From Rhinopomastus cyanomelas (lineage: Eukaryota > Chordata > Aves > Bucerotiformes > Rhinopomastidae): a DNA stretch of 64,000 bases. The notes beneath the pieces are model-generated. The model made no database searches. It had not been told where the DNA came from and saw only the letters and a list, made by a program, of their open reading frames with translations. Shown in pieces: positions 10,676 through 22,338 of this stretch. The translations under genes and the position numbers were made by a program. The first letter of the stretch is position 1. Every line of letters begins with the position of its first letter. The stretch is from NCBI GenBank assembly GCA_013400115.1, contig VXBP01009331.1:181896-245895 (forward strand). The letters run 5' to 3'.

Positions 10676-11065
10676 TGGAGTCAGTTTAGGTCTGGAAGGA
10701 ACCCTGGGGGTCAACACTCTGGCTCAAAACTGAGTAATTTCTTAGATTGATTAGGATTTTATATAGGTATGTTTTAAAAGCTTGCAGTGATGGAGACTTC
10801 ATGGCTTCTCTGGGCAACCTGTTCAAGATCTTAACCACTGTCATAAATCTTTTTGTTATATCTAGTCAGAATTTCCCTTACTGCAACTTGTGGCTGTAAC
10901 AGTTTGTTTTTGTGCTGTGTGCTCCGTTTAAAAGGCATTTGGCTGTCTTCTCCATATCCTTCCCTATTCAGCCCTTACTAAGCCTTCTCCAGTCAGAATA
11001 AACTTGTCTCCCTCAGTGTTTTGCCTTATATCATCTGCTGTAGTCCCCAGCTCTTTTAGTGGCTT
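10676..11065 (-). mobile_element. ancient CR1 fragment
   Basis: Minus-strand CR1 landmarks survive in order: 'ggtctggaaggaaccctggg' (3' end), 'gatggagacttcatggcttc', 'tctgggcaacctgttcaag', then a much decayed 'ccttctccagtcagaataaa' block. The terminal repeat is gone and divergence is high. Confidence 0.65.
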
Positions 11066-12330
11066 CTGCTTGTCGTAGTTTGACAAAGTTTCTCATATAC
11101 TGGTGGATCCTCAGAAGTTTTCTGATGAACTGTCCAGATGTTTCCAGATAACTCTGATAGACCTGAACTGCTGGTAAGAGGAGCTGTGTGGCATTTGAGT
11201 GGCTACACTCTGCACTTTTCTGTTGTTCATGAAGAAATACATGGTTTTTGTACAGTCAAAGTCCTTATGCTTTGCAGTATTGTTTTTGATGAAAAATCTA
11301 ATAATAAAGGCTGATATTTGTGCTTGCTCATTTGAGGCCTGATTTTTAAGATTATTTATAAACTTTATTACTTTAACTGTTAACCTAGGTCAAATTTTCT
11401 GTTTTCCCCTGTAGCCCTTATCCCCCATAATTCAGTTTGGATTATCAATCCTCGGTGACCTGGCAGAGCTGTAAAAGCTCATACCACACCAACATGTATG
11501 AATAGACAAGGAATGAGAACCAGCCAGGGGCTTGGTGTTGCCTGACTCCAAACCAGTGAAACAAAGAGACAGCTGTAGCATCTCCTGCAAAATCACAAGT
11601 GATCTTCTCCCATTCTTCCAGAAAAGAAATCCCTAGTGTTCCTCCTGATACAAACATTTGATATTAAAATGGCTAAACTAATAGAAAACAGAACAGGTGG
11701 TCTCTAAGCCACTCGGAGGCAAATTGAAAAGTCCTTGTTTGTGATAGCTGCAATCTGCGGTGTCACTGCTTTGCTGTACTCAAATGGAGTCACTGGCATC
11801 TGTGCACACAGGATAGCTGTACTCTGGCTTTGCAGCACAGGACCTTCAGGATCAGAGTATTCAAAAAGAACTGGTCTGTCTGCTTAGTGTTCAGAGAAAT
11901 CTAGCTGTTTGTGTTGCTTCCTTCTAAACAGTCTTCTTTCCTCAAAATATGGCTGGAGGAAATCTGGTTTAGCACTTGTGCCCATCGGCTGCTCCAATAG
12001 CTGTCTGTCTTTGTGCTGAATTTTTTTTACAGTGTGTGCCTGTTACTAACAATAAGTAGAAGCTGTCATGTGCAAGGTGTTATCTAATAGTATGGGAAAA
12101 TGTGATGGTTCTGTCTGAATAGGGCACAGTACCTCATTTTGTAGTATCATGATTGTTTCCTCTTTACTACTTTAATGTAATGTTTTTATACAGATAAGAA
12201 CAACAAAGGTTCTTTTTATACTTCAGCATAAGAGATGGTAGAGATTTGATTAAATAAGAAAATAACATTTGTTTTCAAGAAAAGACCTTTATTTTGAAAA
12301 ACAAGGTAGAAATGTATGAATTCCTTTGTA
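11066..12330. other. unique sequence, no recognised feature
   Basis: No repeat family or exon recognised. The small minus frame at 11445-11657 has no domain-like pattern. Confidence 0.45.
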
Positions 12331-12712
12331 AATCACAGAACATTAGAGATTGGAAGGGACCTTGAAAGATCATCTAGTCCAATCCCCCTGCCACAGCAGG
12401 ATCACCTAGACCAAGTCACACAGGAACATATCCAGGTGGGTTTTAAACTTTTCCAGAAAAGGAGACTCCACAAGCCCCCTGGGCAGCCCCTTCCAGTGCT
12501 CTGTCCCTCACTGTTCCTTCTCATATTGTTGTGGAACCTCCTCTCTTCCTGTTGCCCATTGTCCTATTGTTGGGTACCACTGAGAAGAGCCTGACTCCAT
12601 CCTCTTGACACCCACCCTTCACGTATTTATAAGCATTAATGAAACATCACTCAGTCTTCTATTTTCCAAGCTCGAGAGACCCAGCTCCCTCAGCCTTCAC
12701 CTATATAGAAGT
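12331..12712 (-). mobile_element. CR1 3' fragment
   Basis: Minus-strand young-type CR1: 'aatcacagaacattagagat' terminus, UTR with 'gccacagcaggatcacctag', then the ORF2 C-terminal region through 'gagacccagctccctcagcc'. Small deletions, for example in the 'ctgtccctcactgttcc' stretch, break the ORF2 frame. It is 5'-truncated. Confidence 0.95.
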
Positions 12713-15700
12713 AATTAACCTGTAAACATGTGAAACTTATTAATGTGATTAAAGGTAATGGCACTGCCACAGGATATGGAATATTTTACTATTCTCTACC
12801 TAACTATATAGGTCCAGAGCATGAAAAGTAACACACCCAAACCAGTATAAGTGGTAAATGCCCATGTAACTGCCTTTCATATTTTGCCTGATTTCAAGAT
12901 GCATTAATATTTCGAAATAGGAAAGTTCAATGGTTTGTTACTGCATTACTTATATTCTTCCCTACCGGGTGAGGAAGGGGTGATGGTTGTGGTGAAAGCT
13001 GCATTATTGCACTTGGAATCCTGTATTGGTGACAAAACATGAACTTTATTAATATTTAAACGAGTAAGAAACTCCAAACCTATATAACAATGTTCCACCC
13101 CATCTGCATTAGGCAGACTAACCTCACTTTTATCTGCAGTTTGAGTTTCTCCATTGTTTTTCTTTTTCATTTTGTGTTTTTATCTTTTTTATTCATTTCT
13201 CTAGTTATTCAACACTTGCAGGCTAAATATTGATCTACTGTCTCATTAGTGTTATTCACACTTTTGGGGATGTGTTTGCTGTATTTTTCTATGTATGCTA
13301 GTAGGAAAATTCTCATTACTAAATAGATTTTATTTACCTATTATGTGCTAGGCTGTACTGGTTAGGGGTGGCTTTCACTGCTGGAGCTGTAGCCTGTAAA
13401 TCTAGTTTCTTAGTTAGCAAATTGCAAATACTTTGCAACATGTGAGGTCTGTCTTTTTTTGGTCTGTATTTACCAAGTACATCCGGGGGAAAATTTTGGG
13501 AGGTGAGTTCCAAGTAAAAGCACATATTTCCTTGCAGCCTTGATTTGGGTGTCTAACCCTGCCTCTTTGGGGTACTAGCATTTCTCTGAATTTAATTATA
13601 AGGATGTTTGCTCTCCCTGTGAAACTTATTACTGGTCTGCTTCTACCGCATCACTGAGGTTAGTGAGCATCTTAAACTCTCTAGTTACTTTTTCTTCTAT
13701 TTCATCAGTATCTATTCTGTCACTGCTTGTAATGGTAAGGCCTATCAAAAGGTAGACTAAGTGTAAGTAGTCATAACTTTATATTCAGAATCAGATTATA
13801 ATTTTATATAAGTGGGCAAGGAAGTGAAGCATCTGTACACAGGCAAACACAGACATGTATGTCTATCCTGATTTCCATCTCTATGGGATAAGTTCTGTGC
13901 TGCCTGCTAGTGTGTCTGTAAGTCTTTAGGGAACATAATATCACTATTATTAGATGACTATTTGTTAGTATAAGTAGTGTAGCTTCTGTCTTATGTGGAG
14001 CATATTAATTACAGCATAGAATAGGAAAAATTATCCTTTCTTCCCAATGGCTTCTATTACAATTTTTGTTTGAGGATCAAAAAGGCTTTCTGGAATTTTC
14101 TGCAGTGTTTTATACCAGAAATTACCATGTATTTTTGTTTTTTACTTGTTGCCCCTTTCACCACTTCTATATGTTATTTTACTGGACAAAAGCCTGTTGA
14201 ACAGGCATTTTTATGCATAGGCTTCTCATCCATTTATTTTATATGCAGTGAATGCTCTCAGGCTCTCCAGAAAGGCCTTTAAAATGGATAATCAGCAACT
14301 TTGGCATTACTGATCTTATATTTGTCCAAAAAGCACATCTTTCTTAATACATGAATGTGATCCTTTCCTATCTGCAAGCATAAGACAAATACTCCCAGGT
14401 CTATGCATTTTTTTTAAACTGGAGGGATTTAATGATTAGAATTTCCACTTTGTGATACCTTAATTTTTCAAGTCCATGTTTACTCATGAGGAAACAGGGC
14501 TGAGGATGAATGAGTGTATGTCTGGTGCAAGTGGGCTCCTTAATAGATTATTGACTGTAAATCACTGACCTGCTTAAGCATTACCCAAGGCAACCTCACT
14601 CTTAAGGGATGGTGTCCAAAAGAAATGGAAAGAAGTCCAAATGTGGATAGTGAAACCTTGTCACTCAGGATAGATAAAGAGTCTTGGCTGTCTATAAAGA
14701 AGTACTTGCTTTCTGCCTAAACAAAAGATCTTACCTAACTGTGTGGCTAAACCATAAGATTTGTTCAGGACAGATCTTCACAGCCCCATCTCATTTCTCA
14801 GGTTTTTGTACCTTGATTTGTAAATACCTCTGTCTACAGAAATGTCAGTCAAACCCCTGATTGAAGCTAACTGCTTTGCCTAAGAACAGTCCTAGATCAA
14901 GTCCATCAACACTTTAATTGTAACATAACTGCAAATACACCTGCAAACCATTCTTCATATTCTCAGGTTTTGCACCTTAGCAAAACCATAAAATCATTTT
15001 TGTGTAACTCCCTTATCAAATCCTTAATTTCTTTGATGGTGTGGAAATCTAAAATGTTGGGGCTGGTGCTGCTCTTTGACTTTAGAGCTGACTAAAACTG
15101 CAAATATGTCTATTTTCACTGCCTTTCCTTATTTGCTTCTTTCTCAGATAAATTCTTTGTCATCTGAGACAAGGGTTTGTTTTAATTCCATTTGTGTGAA
15201 GTCTGTCAGAGTGGGGTCATGTTATGATTAATTATTGTTAATAGTGGACAGCAATCATCAAATAAGTGATCCTGGGTTTTGGCTGCGATTGATTGACACT
15301 CTGGAGTGCAAAGTCATTACAGGTCAGGTCTGTGTGGTACTGCTGCATGATGATAACCTCCACTGTAACAGTGAAGAGCTCTGTGTAGTAGTCATGCTCA
15401 GCATGATGGCTTCAGCTGCTTTGCATGTGCTTGAGCCGAGAGTAGGATCATGTAGGGAGACAAGACAGGTCTCTTTTGGTGTTGATGTTATCTTTAAAAA
15501 TGTCAAATCATCTATTGAAGCTTTCCACTTGTTTAAATTTCTGTTTATAGTTTCTTGAAAATGTTGGGTAGTTCCTCCAAACTAGTCTTTTCCCAGGTAC
15601 AAATCATCAAACCATCATCTAAAGGAGACTACAAACAAACTGTGTACCGAAACCTTCCAGGCTGAATTAGTGATATCAGCCAATTCTTCAGCGCAAAGCA

Positions 15701-16626
15701 GGTAGTCAGTAACATGTCAGATGATACACTGTAGTTCTCTGATAGCAGCATCATTAGTTCTCTGATAGCAGCTTTTGCTCTTGAAACTGCTTCTGAACAC
15801 ATTAACGTGAACAGTGTGTCCGGTATCTGCTCTAAGTCTTGTAGAAACTGAAGCTGTGTGGGCCGAAATGAAGGACACTTTGCATGTGTGCTCAATTGCA
15901 TTCACAGGATGGATGTTAAGGTCAAAATTGTTCTGGGACTTACTGCTTTGAAGGAAAAGGGCAGGAAAAGGTCAGAACTGCTGTGGGTGGTATGGGTATG
16001 TGGATAACCATTTCAGATCAGCAGCCTCCCAACCTGCTGGATTACATCACACCTTAACCACAGTGTCATGCTTCACTGCATCTTGCTGCCAAGTGGAGGT
16101 GTCGAGTGTTTCTGTCTCATTTGTGGTTTTGCAATATGAGTAAAAATTGTGATCAAAGAGGTGGGTTTGGAGAGGAATAATTGCAATTTATGATGTGTGT
16201 TTGGTATCAGACACCAAAATGACAATCAGCAAACTACTCAAAAGAAGAATTTCCCATGTACCATGTACATTTGAATTCCAGTGACAGCTGTGACAGGCTG
16301 CAGTGCAGGGAAAATACAGCTCAGATACTTCATGCTTGTACTGACTGACACCTTTAGCTAGCTTTATACAAGAACTACATTTTTCAGAGCTGTCTACAAA
16401 CCAACTGTCACTTTTGAGGGTTAGAATGGCTTTTCCAGACCTGCAGTGGATTTTCTTCCTTTCACCTCTTCCGTATTTTTTTTGCGTTGACTGATGTAAC
16501 ATGGTATCTGTTTGATCAAAAAGTAGTATGGCCTCTTCATTCTTGGAGACCGCCTCCATTCTTCTTGCTGGGTCCCTGGTTATTTTGACTCAGTGCTGCT
16601 TTTGAGGTTGCTGCCAACGTCTCTTT
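12713..16626. other. 3.9-kb stretch without young repeats
   Basis: This is one of the longest repeat-poor stretches here. It is AT-rich and holds a short 23-bp tandem duplication (15732-15772). Frames such as 16188-16559 (minus) show no recognisable domain. I see no exon with supporting splice sites. Confidence 0.45.
15732..15772 (+). repeat. 23-bp-period tandem duplication
   Basis: 'tagttctctgatagcagc' occurs at 15732-15749 and again at 15755-15772, a period of 23. This is a simple local duplication with no assigned function. Confidence 0.9.
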
Positions 16627-17003
16627 CTGTCATGGTTTAATTCCTGACTGCTAACAGGGCAGCTTAGGGAACCAACCAGATTGCATCCCATGAGCAGTGT
16701 GAGAACAATACTTTATCTTCTAATATAATCCAAACTTCCAATTCATTTCCCCTGATCCCTCTACCCCACTTTCTTTCCCCCCCCCCCCTTTCTTCTGTGC
16801 CTTGGCCGTTAAGGGCATATGAAAGGGGACAGGGAAGCTGGTTTCGGTTCATCTAGGAGAAGCCTTTGTTTTAGGCCAGGTAGCTGTTTGTTTTATTCCC
16901 TTTTTCAAGCTGTTTCCTGTTCTTTGTTAATAAAACTTATTTCTTTTTTCATTATTATAAATTTGTCCTGGGTTTTTTCTATCTGAAGACTCTGACAAAG
17001 TAT
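16627..17003 (+). mobile_element. LTR-like sequence
   Basis: The stretch starts 'tgtcatggtttaattcctg', has a C-run (about 16779-16791), a canonical AATAAA within 'gttaataaaacttatttc' near 16927, and ends near 'gaagactctgaca'. A TG...CA frame of about 375 bases with a polyadenylation signal near the 3' side fits a solo LTR. The tail 'ttataaatttgtcctggg' resembles the 3' part of the stretch at 19141-19440. No duplicated target site is evident and no coding region flanks it, so the family is unassigned. Confidence 0.4.
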
Positions 17004-17736
17004 CCTGGTTTTCATTTCCCAAAGAGGTAGCCAAAAATCCCAGTCCTTAGGTAGTTTAATTTTTAAGAGGAGTTTTTTAGGTAAATTATTCTCCAAGCTT
17101 AATTATTCCTGATTCATCTGAATTTGTGGATTTAGTGAAGGTAATCATAGCTTCAATAAATACATATATACTACTAGCTTTATTGTGCCACCATTTACAT
17201 TGCATTTGAATGAGTGTGTAGCATTGCCTTTGAAGTCAGGCTCTGATGAAGTTCATGAGTAACTATAAGAGTAAATGCCCTTTTAGAATCGTGCACTAAA
17301 AAACGATGACTATCAGAACACTGCTTTCATCAGTTAGTGTTTGTAGCAGTTTGAATCTCTTGTGCTCTCACAGCTTCTTTTTTTCCTCTGAAGTTTCGCT
17401 TACCTCTTTCAGACTATTTAAAGAATGATAGTTCTAAGATGTGATTTGGGTTTATTAAACTTAGAAGCCCTTTGTAACTTTCAAATTTAACACTGGGTTG
17501 TCTTTGGTGTGTGAATAAGTTCTGGAAGGTCTGATGCTTGTAAAAAAGAGAAAAAAGGTAACTAAAATTGTGCTGGAAATTTGCTGATGCCAACTCTGAA
17601 TAACCTCGCTTTGAAAGTTTTTTCCTGAGACCTCCAATTTCCACTTATTACTTCAGAGAGGTTAAGTATGTAGGAAAAATAGTAATTTTGAAAGACACTA
17701 ATATTTTAGGGCAGTTTTTTTTTAATGTCTTTTATT
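17004..17736. other. no recognised feature
   Basis: Unique AT-rich sequence. The minus frame at 17414-17644 has no known motif. Confidence 0.45.
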
Positions 17737-17884
17737 TCACAGAATCACTGAACGTTAGGGATTGGAAGGGACCTCAAAAGATAATCTAGTCCAATCCCCC
17801 TGCCAGAGCAGGACCACCTAGACCAAATCACACAAGAACATATCCAGGCGGGTTTTAAACTTCTACAGAGAAGGAGACTCCACG
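17737..17884 (-). mobile_element. short CR1 3' end
   Basis: Minus-strand CR1 terminus and UTR ('gattggaagggacctcaaaa', 'gagcaggaccacctagacc', 'aggagactccac'). It is abruptly 5'-truncated after about 148 bases, and only the last few codons of ORF2 could be included. Confidence 0.95.
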
Positions 17885-18229
17885 CTTAATACTTTTAAAA
17901 AAAACTAAGAATAAAGCAGAGTGTTGGTAAACCTTTCTTAATGGCATTGAATATTAATTATGATATTTATTATTAACAAAATAGGTGGAATTCTGAGTGG
18001 GAGTAATGCTGATAGCAAGATTTTCAGCAGGCATGTGTGTACTCCTGTCTTGGCTTCAGTGTCCTAAAAGCAAATCAATGTTTCTGCCTTACTAGCACTT
18101 ATTGAATGACACACAAAACAAGAAGCTGAGCACTATCAAAGAGGGTACCTAGGGGTATGGGTAAAGAAATTGTGTGCAAGCTAATTTCCCTCCATCTTAG
18201 CAGCGGTAGGAAGGGAGGTGGCCAGAAAG
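17885..18229. other. no recognised feature
   Basis: No clear homology. The last part (from about 18185) may already belong to the CR1 5' piece that follows. Confidence 0.4.
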
Positions 18230-19135
18230 AGGTGTGTAATGAACATCAATGCCTGGCTAGGCTACCTGATTAGTGCCATCACTTGAGGGGTTTGGATTTT
18301 ATGACAATGGGAAGTCCTTCAGTGATTATAACCTATTGGGGAGGGATGGACTACACCTGTCTGGAAAAGGTAAGGGAGTCTTTGGCAACAGGCTGGCCAG
18401 CTTAGTGAAATAAACTTTAAACTGAAGGTTCTGTGGGGTGGGTCCAAGATGGAAATTCTCGGATCAGTGCATCCACCTAGGGAATGCGCCTGGGAAAGAA
18501 CCAGAGGGCAAAACACCCTGGGGTGGTACTATGGAACTAGGGCCTATCCTCCCACTCCCCTCCAATGAAACATATATGATTGATTAGCTTTTTAAACTAT
18601 CTCTACAGTAACACACCCAGTGTGGGGAACAAGCAGGAAGAACTAGGCACCTGTTTGTGGTCACATGATCTCATTTTGATTACTGAGACATGGTGGGATG
18701 GCTATGTATTGCTCAAGAGAGACAGGTCAGCAATGTGGGGGGGTGGAGAAGCTCTTTATGTAAGAGTACCTGGAATGTATCAGGCTTTGTCTAGAAGAGG
18801 ATGAAGAACCAGATGAGAACTTAAGGAAAATAATCCAGGGGCAGACTAATTTGGGTGATGCTGCTGTGAGCGTTTACTACAGGTCATCTGCGGATGAGGA
18901 GGTTGACGAGACAGACAGCTAAAAGCAACCTCACTTTTACAGGCCCCAATGCTTATGGGGGACTAACTTCCCTGATACTTGCTGGAAGGGTAATGCTGCA
19001 AGGCACACTCAGACCAGGAAGTTCCTACAGTGCATTGGAGGTAGCTTTCTAATACAAATGGTGAAGGAACCTGCAAGGAGAGGTGCTCTGCTGGACCTTG
19101 TGTTAACAAATAACGAAGGCCTTGTTGGTGATGAT
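18230..19135 (+). mobile_element. CR1 5' part: ORF1 end and endonuclease
   Basis: This copy lacks the 3' UTR and RT and instead keeps upstream CR1 sequence. Near 18237 the text 'atgaacatcaatgcctggct' and a downstream 'gggatggactacacctgtc' match the C-terminal part of CR1 ORF1, which in many CR1s is an esterase-like domain. From 18600 on it matches the ORF2 endonuclease. Frameshifts and stops are frequent, so the copy is inactive. Because CR1 inserts 3' end first, a piece without the 3' end must have lost it later by deletion or recombination, or through insertion of the LTR-like sequence that follows at 19141. Confidence 0.82.
18610..18804 (+). pseudogene. CR1 ORF2 endonuclease remnant
   Basis: The plus frame shows SVGNKQEELGT, then HDLILITETWWDG, then GGGEALYVR. 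The ITETWWDG segment contains the conserved Glu of apurinic-endonuclease-type LINE endonucleases, the enzyme that nicks the target DNA, and the GGG-ALYVR block follows at the usual distance. Further downstream, pieces in shifted frames (ARRGALLDLVLTNNEGLVGD near 19072-19134) are the end of the same domain. Stops after residue 74 show it is broken. Confidence 0.85.
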
Positions 19136-19140
19136 CCATA

Positions 19141-19440
19141 TGCTTGGTGTTCTGTTTGCAGTGGGGAGGTGTGTGTGGGAAAAGCCTTTATCTGTGGTTT
19201 TTCTTTCCTGTGTGTGATTTTAGGCAGGGCAAGGAGGTTGGGGAATTCTCCATTAGGTTTCGTGCAGTTCCAGGTGGCTGCTGGTGCGTTGTTTCCGTGT
19301 TGCAGGTGTGGTGGCTCTGCCACATGGTTTTTCCCTTTTTTGTATTTCTTGTTCTTTTGATAATTTTTAGAATTTTTTTCTTTACTATAAATTTGTCTTT
19401 GTGTTTTTTGTTGAACATCCTGGGGATTCAAAACTGGGGC
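19141..19440 (+). mobile_element. LTR-like fragment
   Basis: Two blocks of this stretch resemble the LTR-like sequence at 16627-17003 in the same order: 'ttcttgttcttttgataat' and 'ctataaatttgtctttgtg'. It ends near 'gggattcaaaactggggca', just before a CR1. The AATAAA is not preserved. It may be the 3' part of a related LTR that truncated the preceding CR1. Family and borders are uncertain. Confidence 0.35.
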
Positions 19441-19445
19441 ACCTT

Positions 19446-19615
19446 CATAGAATCGTTCAGGTTAGAAAAGACCCTTGAGATCATCAGGTCCAATGGATAA
19501 CCCTACTCTACCAAGTTCACCACTAGACCAGATCTCTAAGCACCACATCTAAGTGAACTTTAAACACCTCCAGGGATGGTGACTCAACCCCCTCCGTGGG
19601 CAGCCTGTTATGATG
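19446..19615 (-). mobile_element. CR1 3' end, another subfamily
   Basis: Minus-strand CR1 with the 'gttcaggttagaaaagaccc' terminus and 'gagatcatcaggtccaatg', a tail type also seen at 61281-61748 and distinct from the young majority. It is truncated at the 'ccgtgggcagcctgtt' block after about 170 bases. Confidence 0.9.
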
Positions 19616-21027
19616 CCTGAAAATACCTTGTGTTTCTTTGGAGAGAAAAGGTGACTTTTGCTGTTTTTTGTTTTGTTTTTTTTAAATCAGACTGTCATTG
19701 GAAAGCCTATGCCTACAGAAGTGCACCTGATATGTTGCTATGGATGCCTCATTAGAGGCAATACATTTATTAAGCATTCAGTTTCAGAGCTTTCAGGGTG
19801 TGAACAATTTCCATGAAATTGGGTTTCAACACATCACACAGTTCTCTGCCAGTAGGGTGGTTGTTTGTGAGTGTCTGCCTGTAGCCTGCAGCATGGTAGT
19901 CGTTCTGAGAATTGTGCTGATAACATATATAGGAAGACAGCATTTAATTGCACATTTTTAAAATGAGACATGCAATTTAGAAAGCTTCTGAATAAAATTA
20001 CATTCTGGATCAATGTGAACAAGGAGATCAGTGACGTTCTCATTTGTCTTTTTCAACATGTCCAAAAAGAAAGAATGGGAATTAAAGGTTCAAAAGCCTG
20101 AGACTTACTATTTTCCATGTCAGTTGAAAGCTGGCTTCACATTCGTTGTACAAAAGGCCTTTTGGCTGCTTTGAACATAGCCAGAGCTGACACGTTTGCC
20201 AGTAGACTGACAAGCATCTGATTCAATAAAGGTTTCCAGTCTTTTGTTTGAGGTTTTGGTGCTGGGTTATCACTTTGAATTATTAAGGTAGTAAACTATT
20301 TTCATCTTGTATCTCATGCAGATGTAACTTATTTCATAGGTTTGTCATCCCTGAAACCTGAATGTCTTTACTTTCCCTGCACAGTTATGTGAACTTTGTT
20401 TTTAGCAATGCCGTTCTTTGAAAGAAAAGGTTTTCTTAAACCTTTAACTTCTCAGCACTGCATAGCTCCGTCATCACTGCAGGCAGGGGAACTAAATTTG
20501 TGGGTCACTTCCCAGTATTTCAGGTTTTCAATAACTTCATGTGACAGAACAAGCACTTCAAAATTCCTGCAAAATGCCCTTGGCTACTAAAAGAAGTGTA
20601 AACTTCATGCAAATGTTTTTCCTCTTGTGCCAGGGTGCTAATCATTGCAGTCCAGCTGGTATGGACAGATTTTAATGTATTTGCTGAGTAAACATTTATA
20701 AAGTGGTCTAGTCCTTGGTACAATACAGCAAGCATGTTAGGGATTGTGGTGGGCTTTGTCTTCCTCTTATAAAATACACGGTATGGATTAAGAATGTTAT
20801 TGTAAAGAACTACCTATGTTAAACTCAGCCAGAAGAGAACTTTCTTGGGTTTGACTTAGGGAAATGAACACCCAACCAGCAAGAATTTGGAAGCAGGTAT
20901 GTTTGTTGCAGCACTGGGCACACAGGGGATCTCCCCTCCAATCATGTGCATTGATTAAAACAAAAGACATGTTATACATATATAAAACATACATATTCAT
21001 ATTTTTCATAGAAAGAGCAGGGTTATG
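19616..21027. other. no recognised feature
   Basis: Unique sequence with several short T-runs (for example near 19665-19685). No exon or repeat family recognised. Confidence 0.45.
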
Positions 21028-21204
21028 TCTACTCTGCCCTGGTGAGACCACACCTGGAGTATTATGTCCAGTTCTGGGCTCCTCAGTTCAAGAGGGATGT
21101 GGAGCTGCTGGAGAGGGTCCAGCGTAGGGCAAGAAAGATGATGGAGGTGGAGCACCTCCCTTATGAGGAGAGGCTGAGGGAGCTGGGGAGAAGAGAAGAT
21201 TGAG
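21028..21204 (+). mobile_element. CR1 piece cut at a single N
   Basis: Plus-strand CR1 ORF2 C-terminal sequence ('tctactctgccctggtgag' through 'gaggagaggctgagggagct') runs directly into the single N at 21205, after which unrelated sequence follows. A normal CR1 would continue about 500 bases to its 3' end, so the 3' part is probably missing from the assembly. Confidence 0.9.
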
Positions 21205-21205
21205 N
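21205..21205. other. single-base assembly gap
   Basis: A lone N marks the abrupt end of CR1 homology and is more likely a join of unknown size than one unread base. Confidence 0.75.
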
Positions 21206-21829
21206 GTTGATCAATTGATTCACTGGGCTTTGGGGTGGGAGATGCTGTTCCCATCAGTTCACAAACAGTTCAACAGGTCCTTTGTTCTCTTCCTGCTGTA
21301 TCTTTGCTGTTGAAATTATGCTGAAAGCCCAAGGGTGAAGATGCATCCCATTATCTCATTTTCTGTTCTCAGTGAGGCTGAAGCTGCCTTACGTATCAAT
21401 TCTTGTCTGGGCAGCTTGAGAAAGAGACCTCTTTGGACTGTTTTGTAGATACAGCCGTAAGCTAAAATATACTTGTTACTACTTATAAAGTCTCTGTGTC
21501 TAATACAAAGCCTCTTTTCAGGTTACAGTGCTGCTTCAGGTATTGGAAGGCCTATTTGAAGAGCTTTGGGTCCAAAGGTAAATCTTTTTTCATGTAGTCA
21601 AAGAACTTTCTACCTTGACCATAACACCCCATTAGAACTCGAGCTATGTCTTTCACCTCCCTCTGGGAGGCATTGCTCAGTCTTGCAGTTATTGTAGAGG
21701 TATTCATGGAGGACACACTTTGGCAGGATGATTTTCCAGTTAAATATAGACCCTGGTAACTGAGCCTGGAGTCCTTCGGAAGCAACATTTCTGTGGAAAA
21801 GGATCTGGGCAGTCACTGGAAGAAAAATG
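21206..21829. other. no recognised feature
   Basis: Unique sequence between two CR1 pieces. If the N hides a missing CR1 tail, the first bases here are flanking DNA. The two overlapping minus frames (21552-21837) have no recognisable domain. Confidence 0.4.
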
Positions 21830-22103
21830 TGTGTCATTTAATGATAGAAAAAGGGGTAATGGGTGTAAGCTGGAACATAGGAGGTTCCACATCAATCTGA
21901 GAAGGAACTTCTTCCCAGTGAGGGTGACAGAGCACTGGAAGGGACTGCTCAGGGGGGTTGTGGAGTCTTGTTCTCTGGAGACATTTAAAAACCTCCTGGA
22001 TATGGTCCTGTGTGACTTGGTCTAGGTGGTCCTGCTGTGGCAGGGGGATTGGACTAAACAATCTTTCAAGGTCCCTTCCAATCCCTAATGTGATTCTGGG
22101 ATT
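21830..22103 (+). mobile_element. young CR1 3' fragment
   Basis: Plus-strand young CR1: 'gtgtcatttaatgatag' (ORF2 C-terminus), then RKRGNGCKLEHRRFHINLRR and NFFPVRVTEHW in one frame, the UTR with 'gtgacttggtctaggtggtc', and the end 'ccttccaatccctaatgtg'. The ORF2 stop lies just before the UTR, as in the other copies. It is 5'-truncated. Confidence 0.95.
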
Positions 22104-22238
22104 TACATCTTAGTGACTGCAGCGAGCACATAAATGGAACCTGCATCTGTAAATGTTTTGAAGTAAATCAGTTACTGAAAAGTAATTAATTTTATCAAAT
22201 ATGGCCAACACAGTGGGCACTGGCTTTGACATGGTTAG

Positions 22239-22338
22239 AATAAATCCCAGGGTTATATCCTAGGGTTAAATAATAATCCTAGCGCTACATAATAAATAAA
22301 TACTAATCCCAGGGTTAATAATCCCGGGGCTAAATACT
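22239..22338 (+). repeat. degenerate tandem repeat, about 20-bp unit
   Basis: Variants of 'aatcccagggttaa' recur as 'aaatcccagggttatatcc', 'aatcctagcgctac', 'aatcccagggttaataatcc' and 'cccggggctaaatact'. The spacing is irregular, so it is an old, slipped minisatellite. No function is evident. Confidence 0.7.

Noticed and set aside
22239..22338. CRISPR-like or telomere-like array
   Set aside because: Units are irregular, with no conserved spacer structure, and the context is vertebrate. It is a decayed minisatellite.
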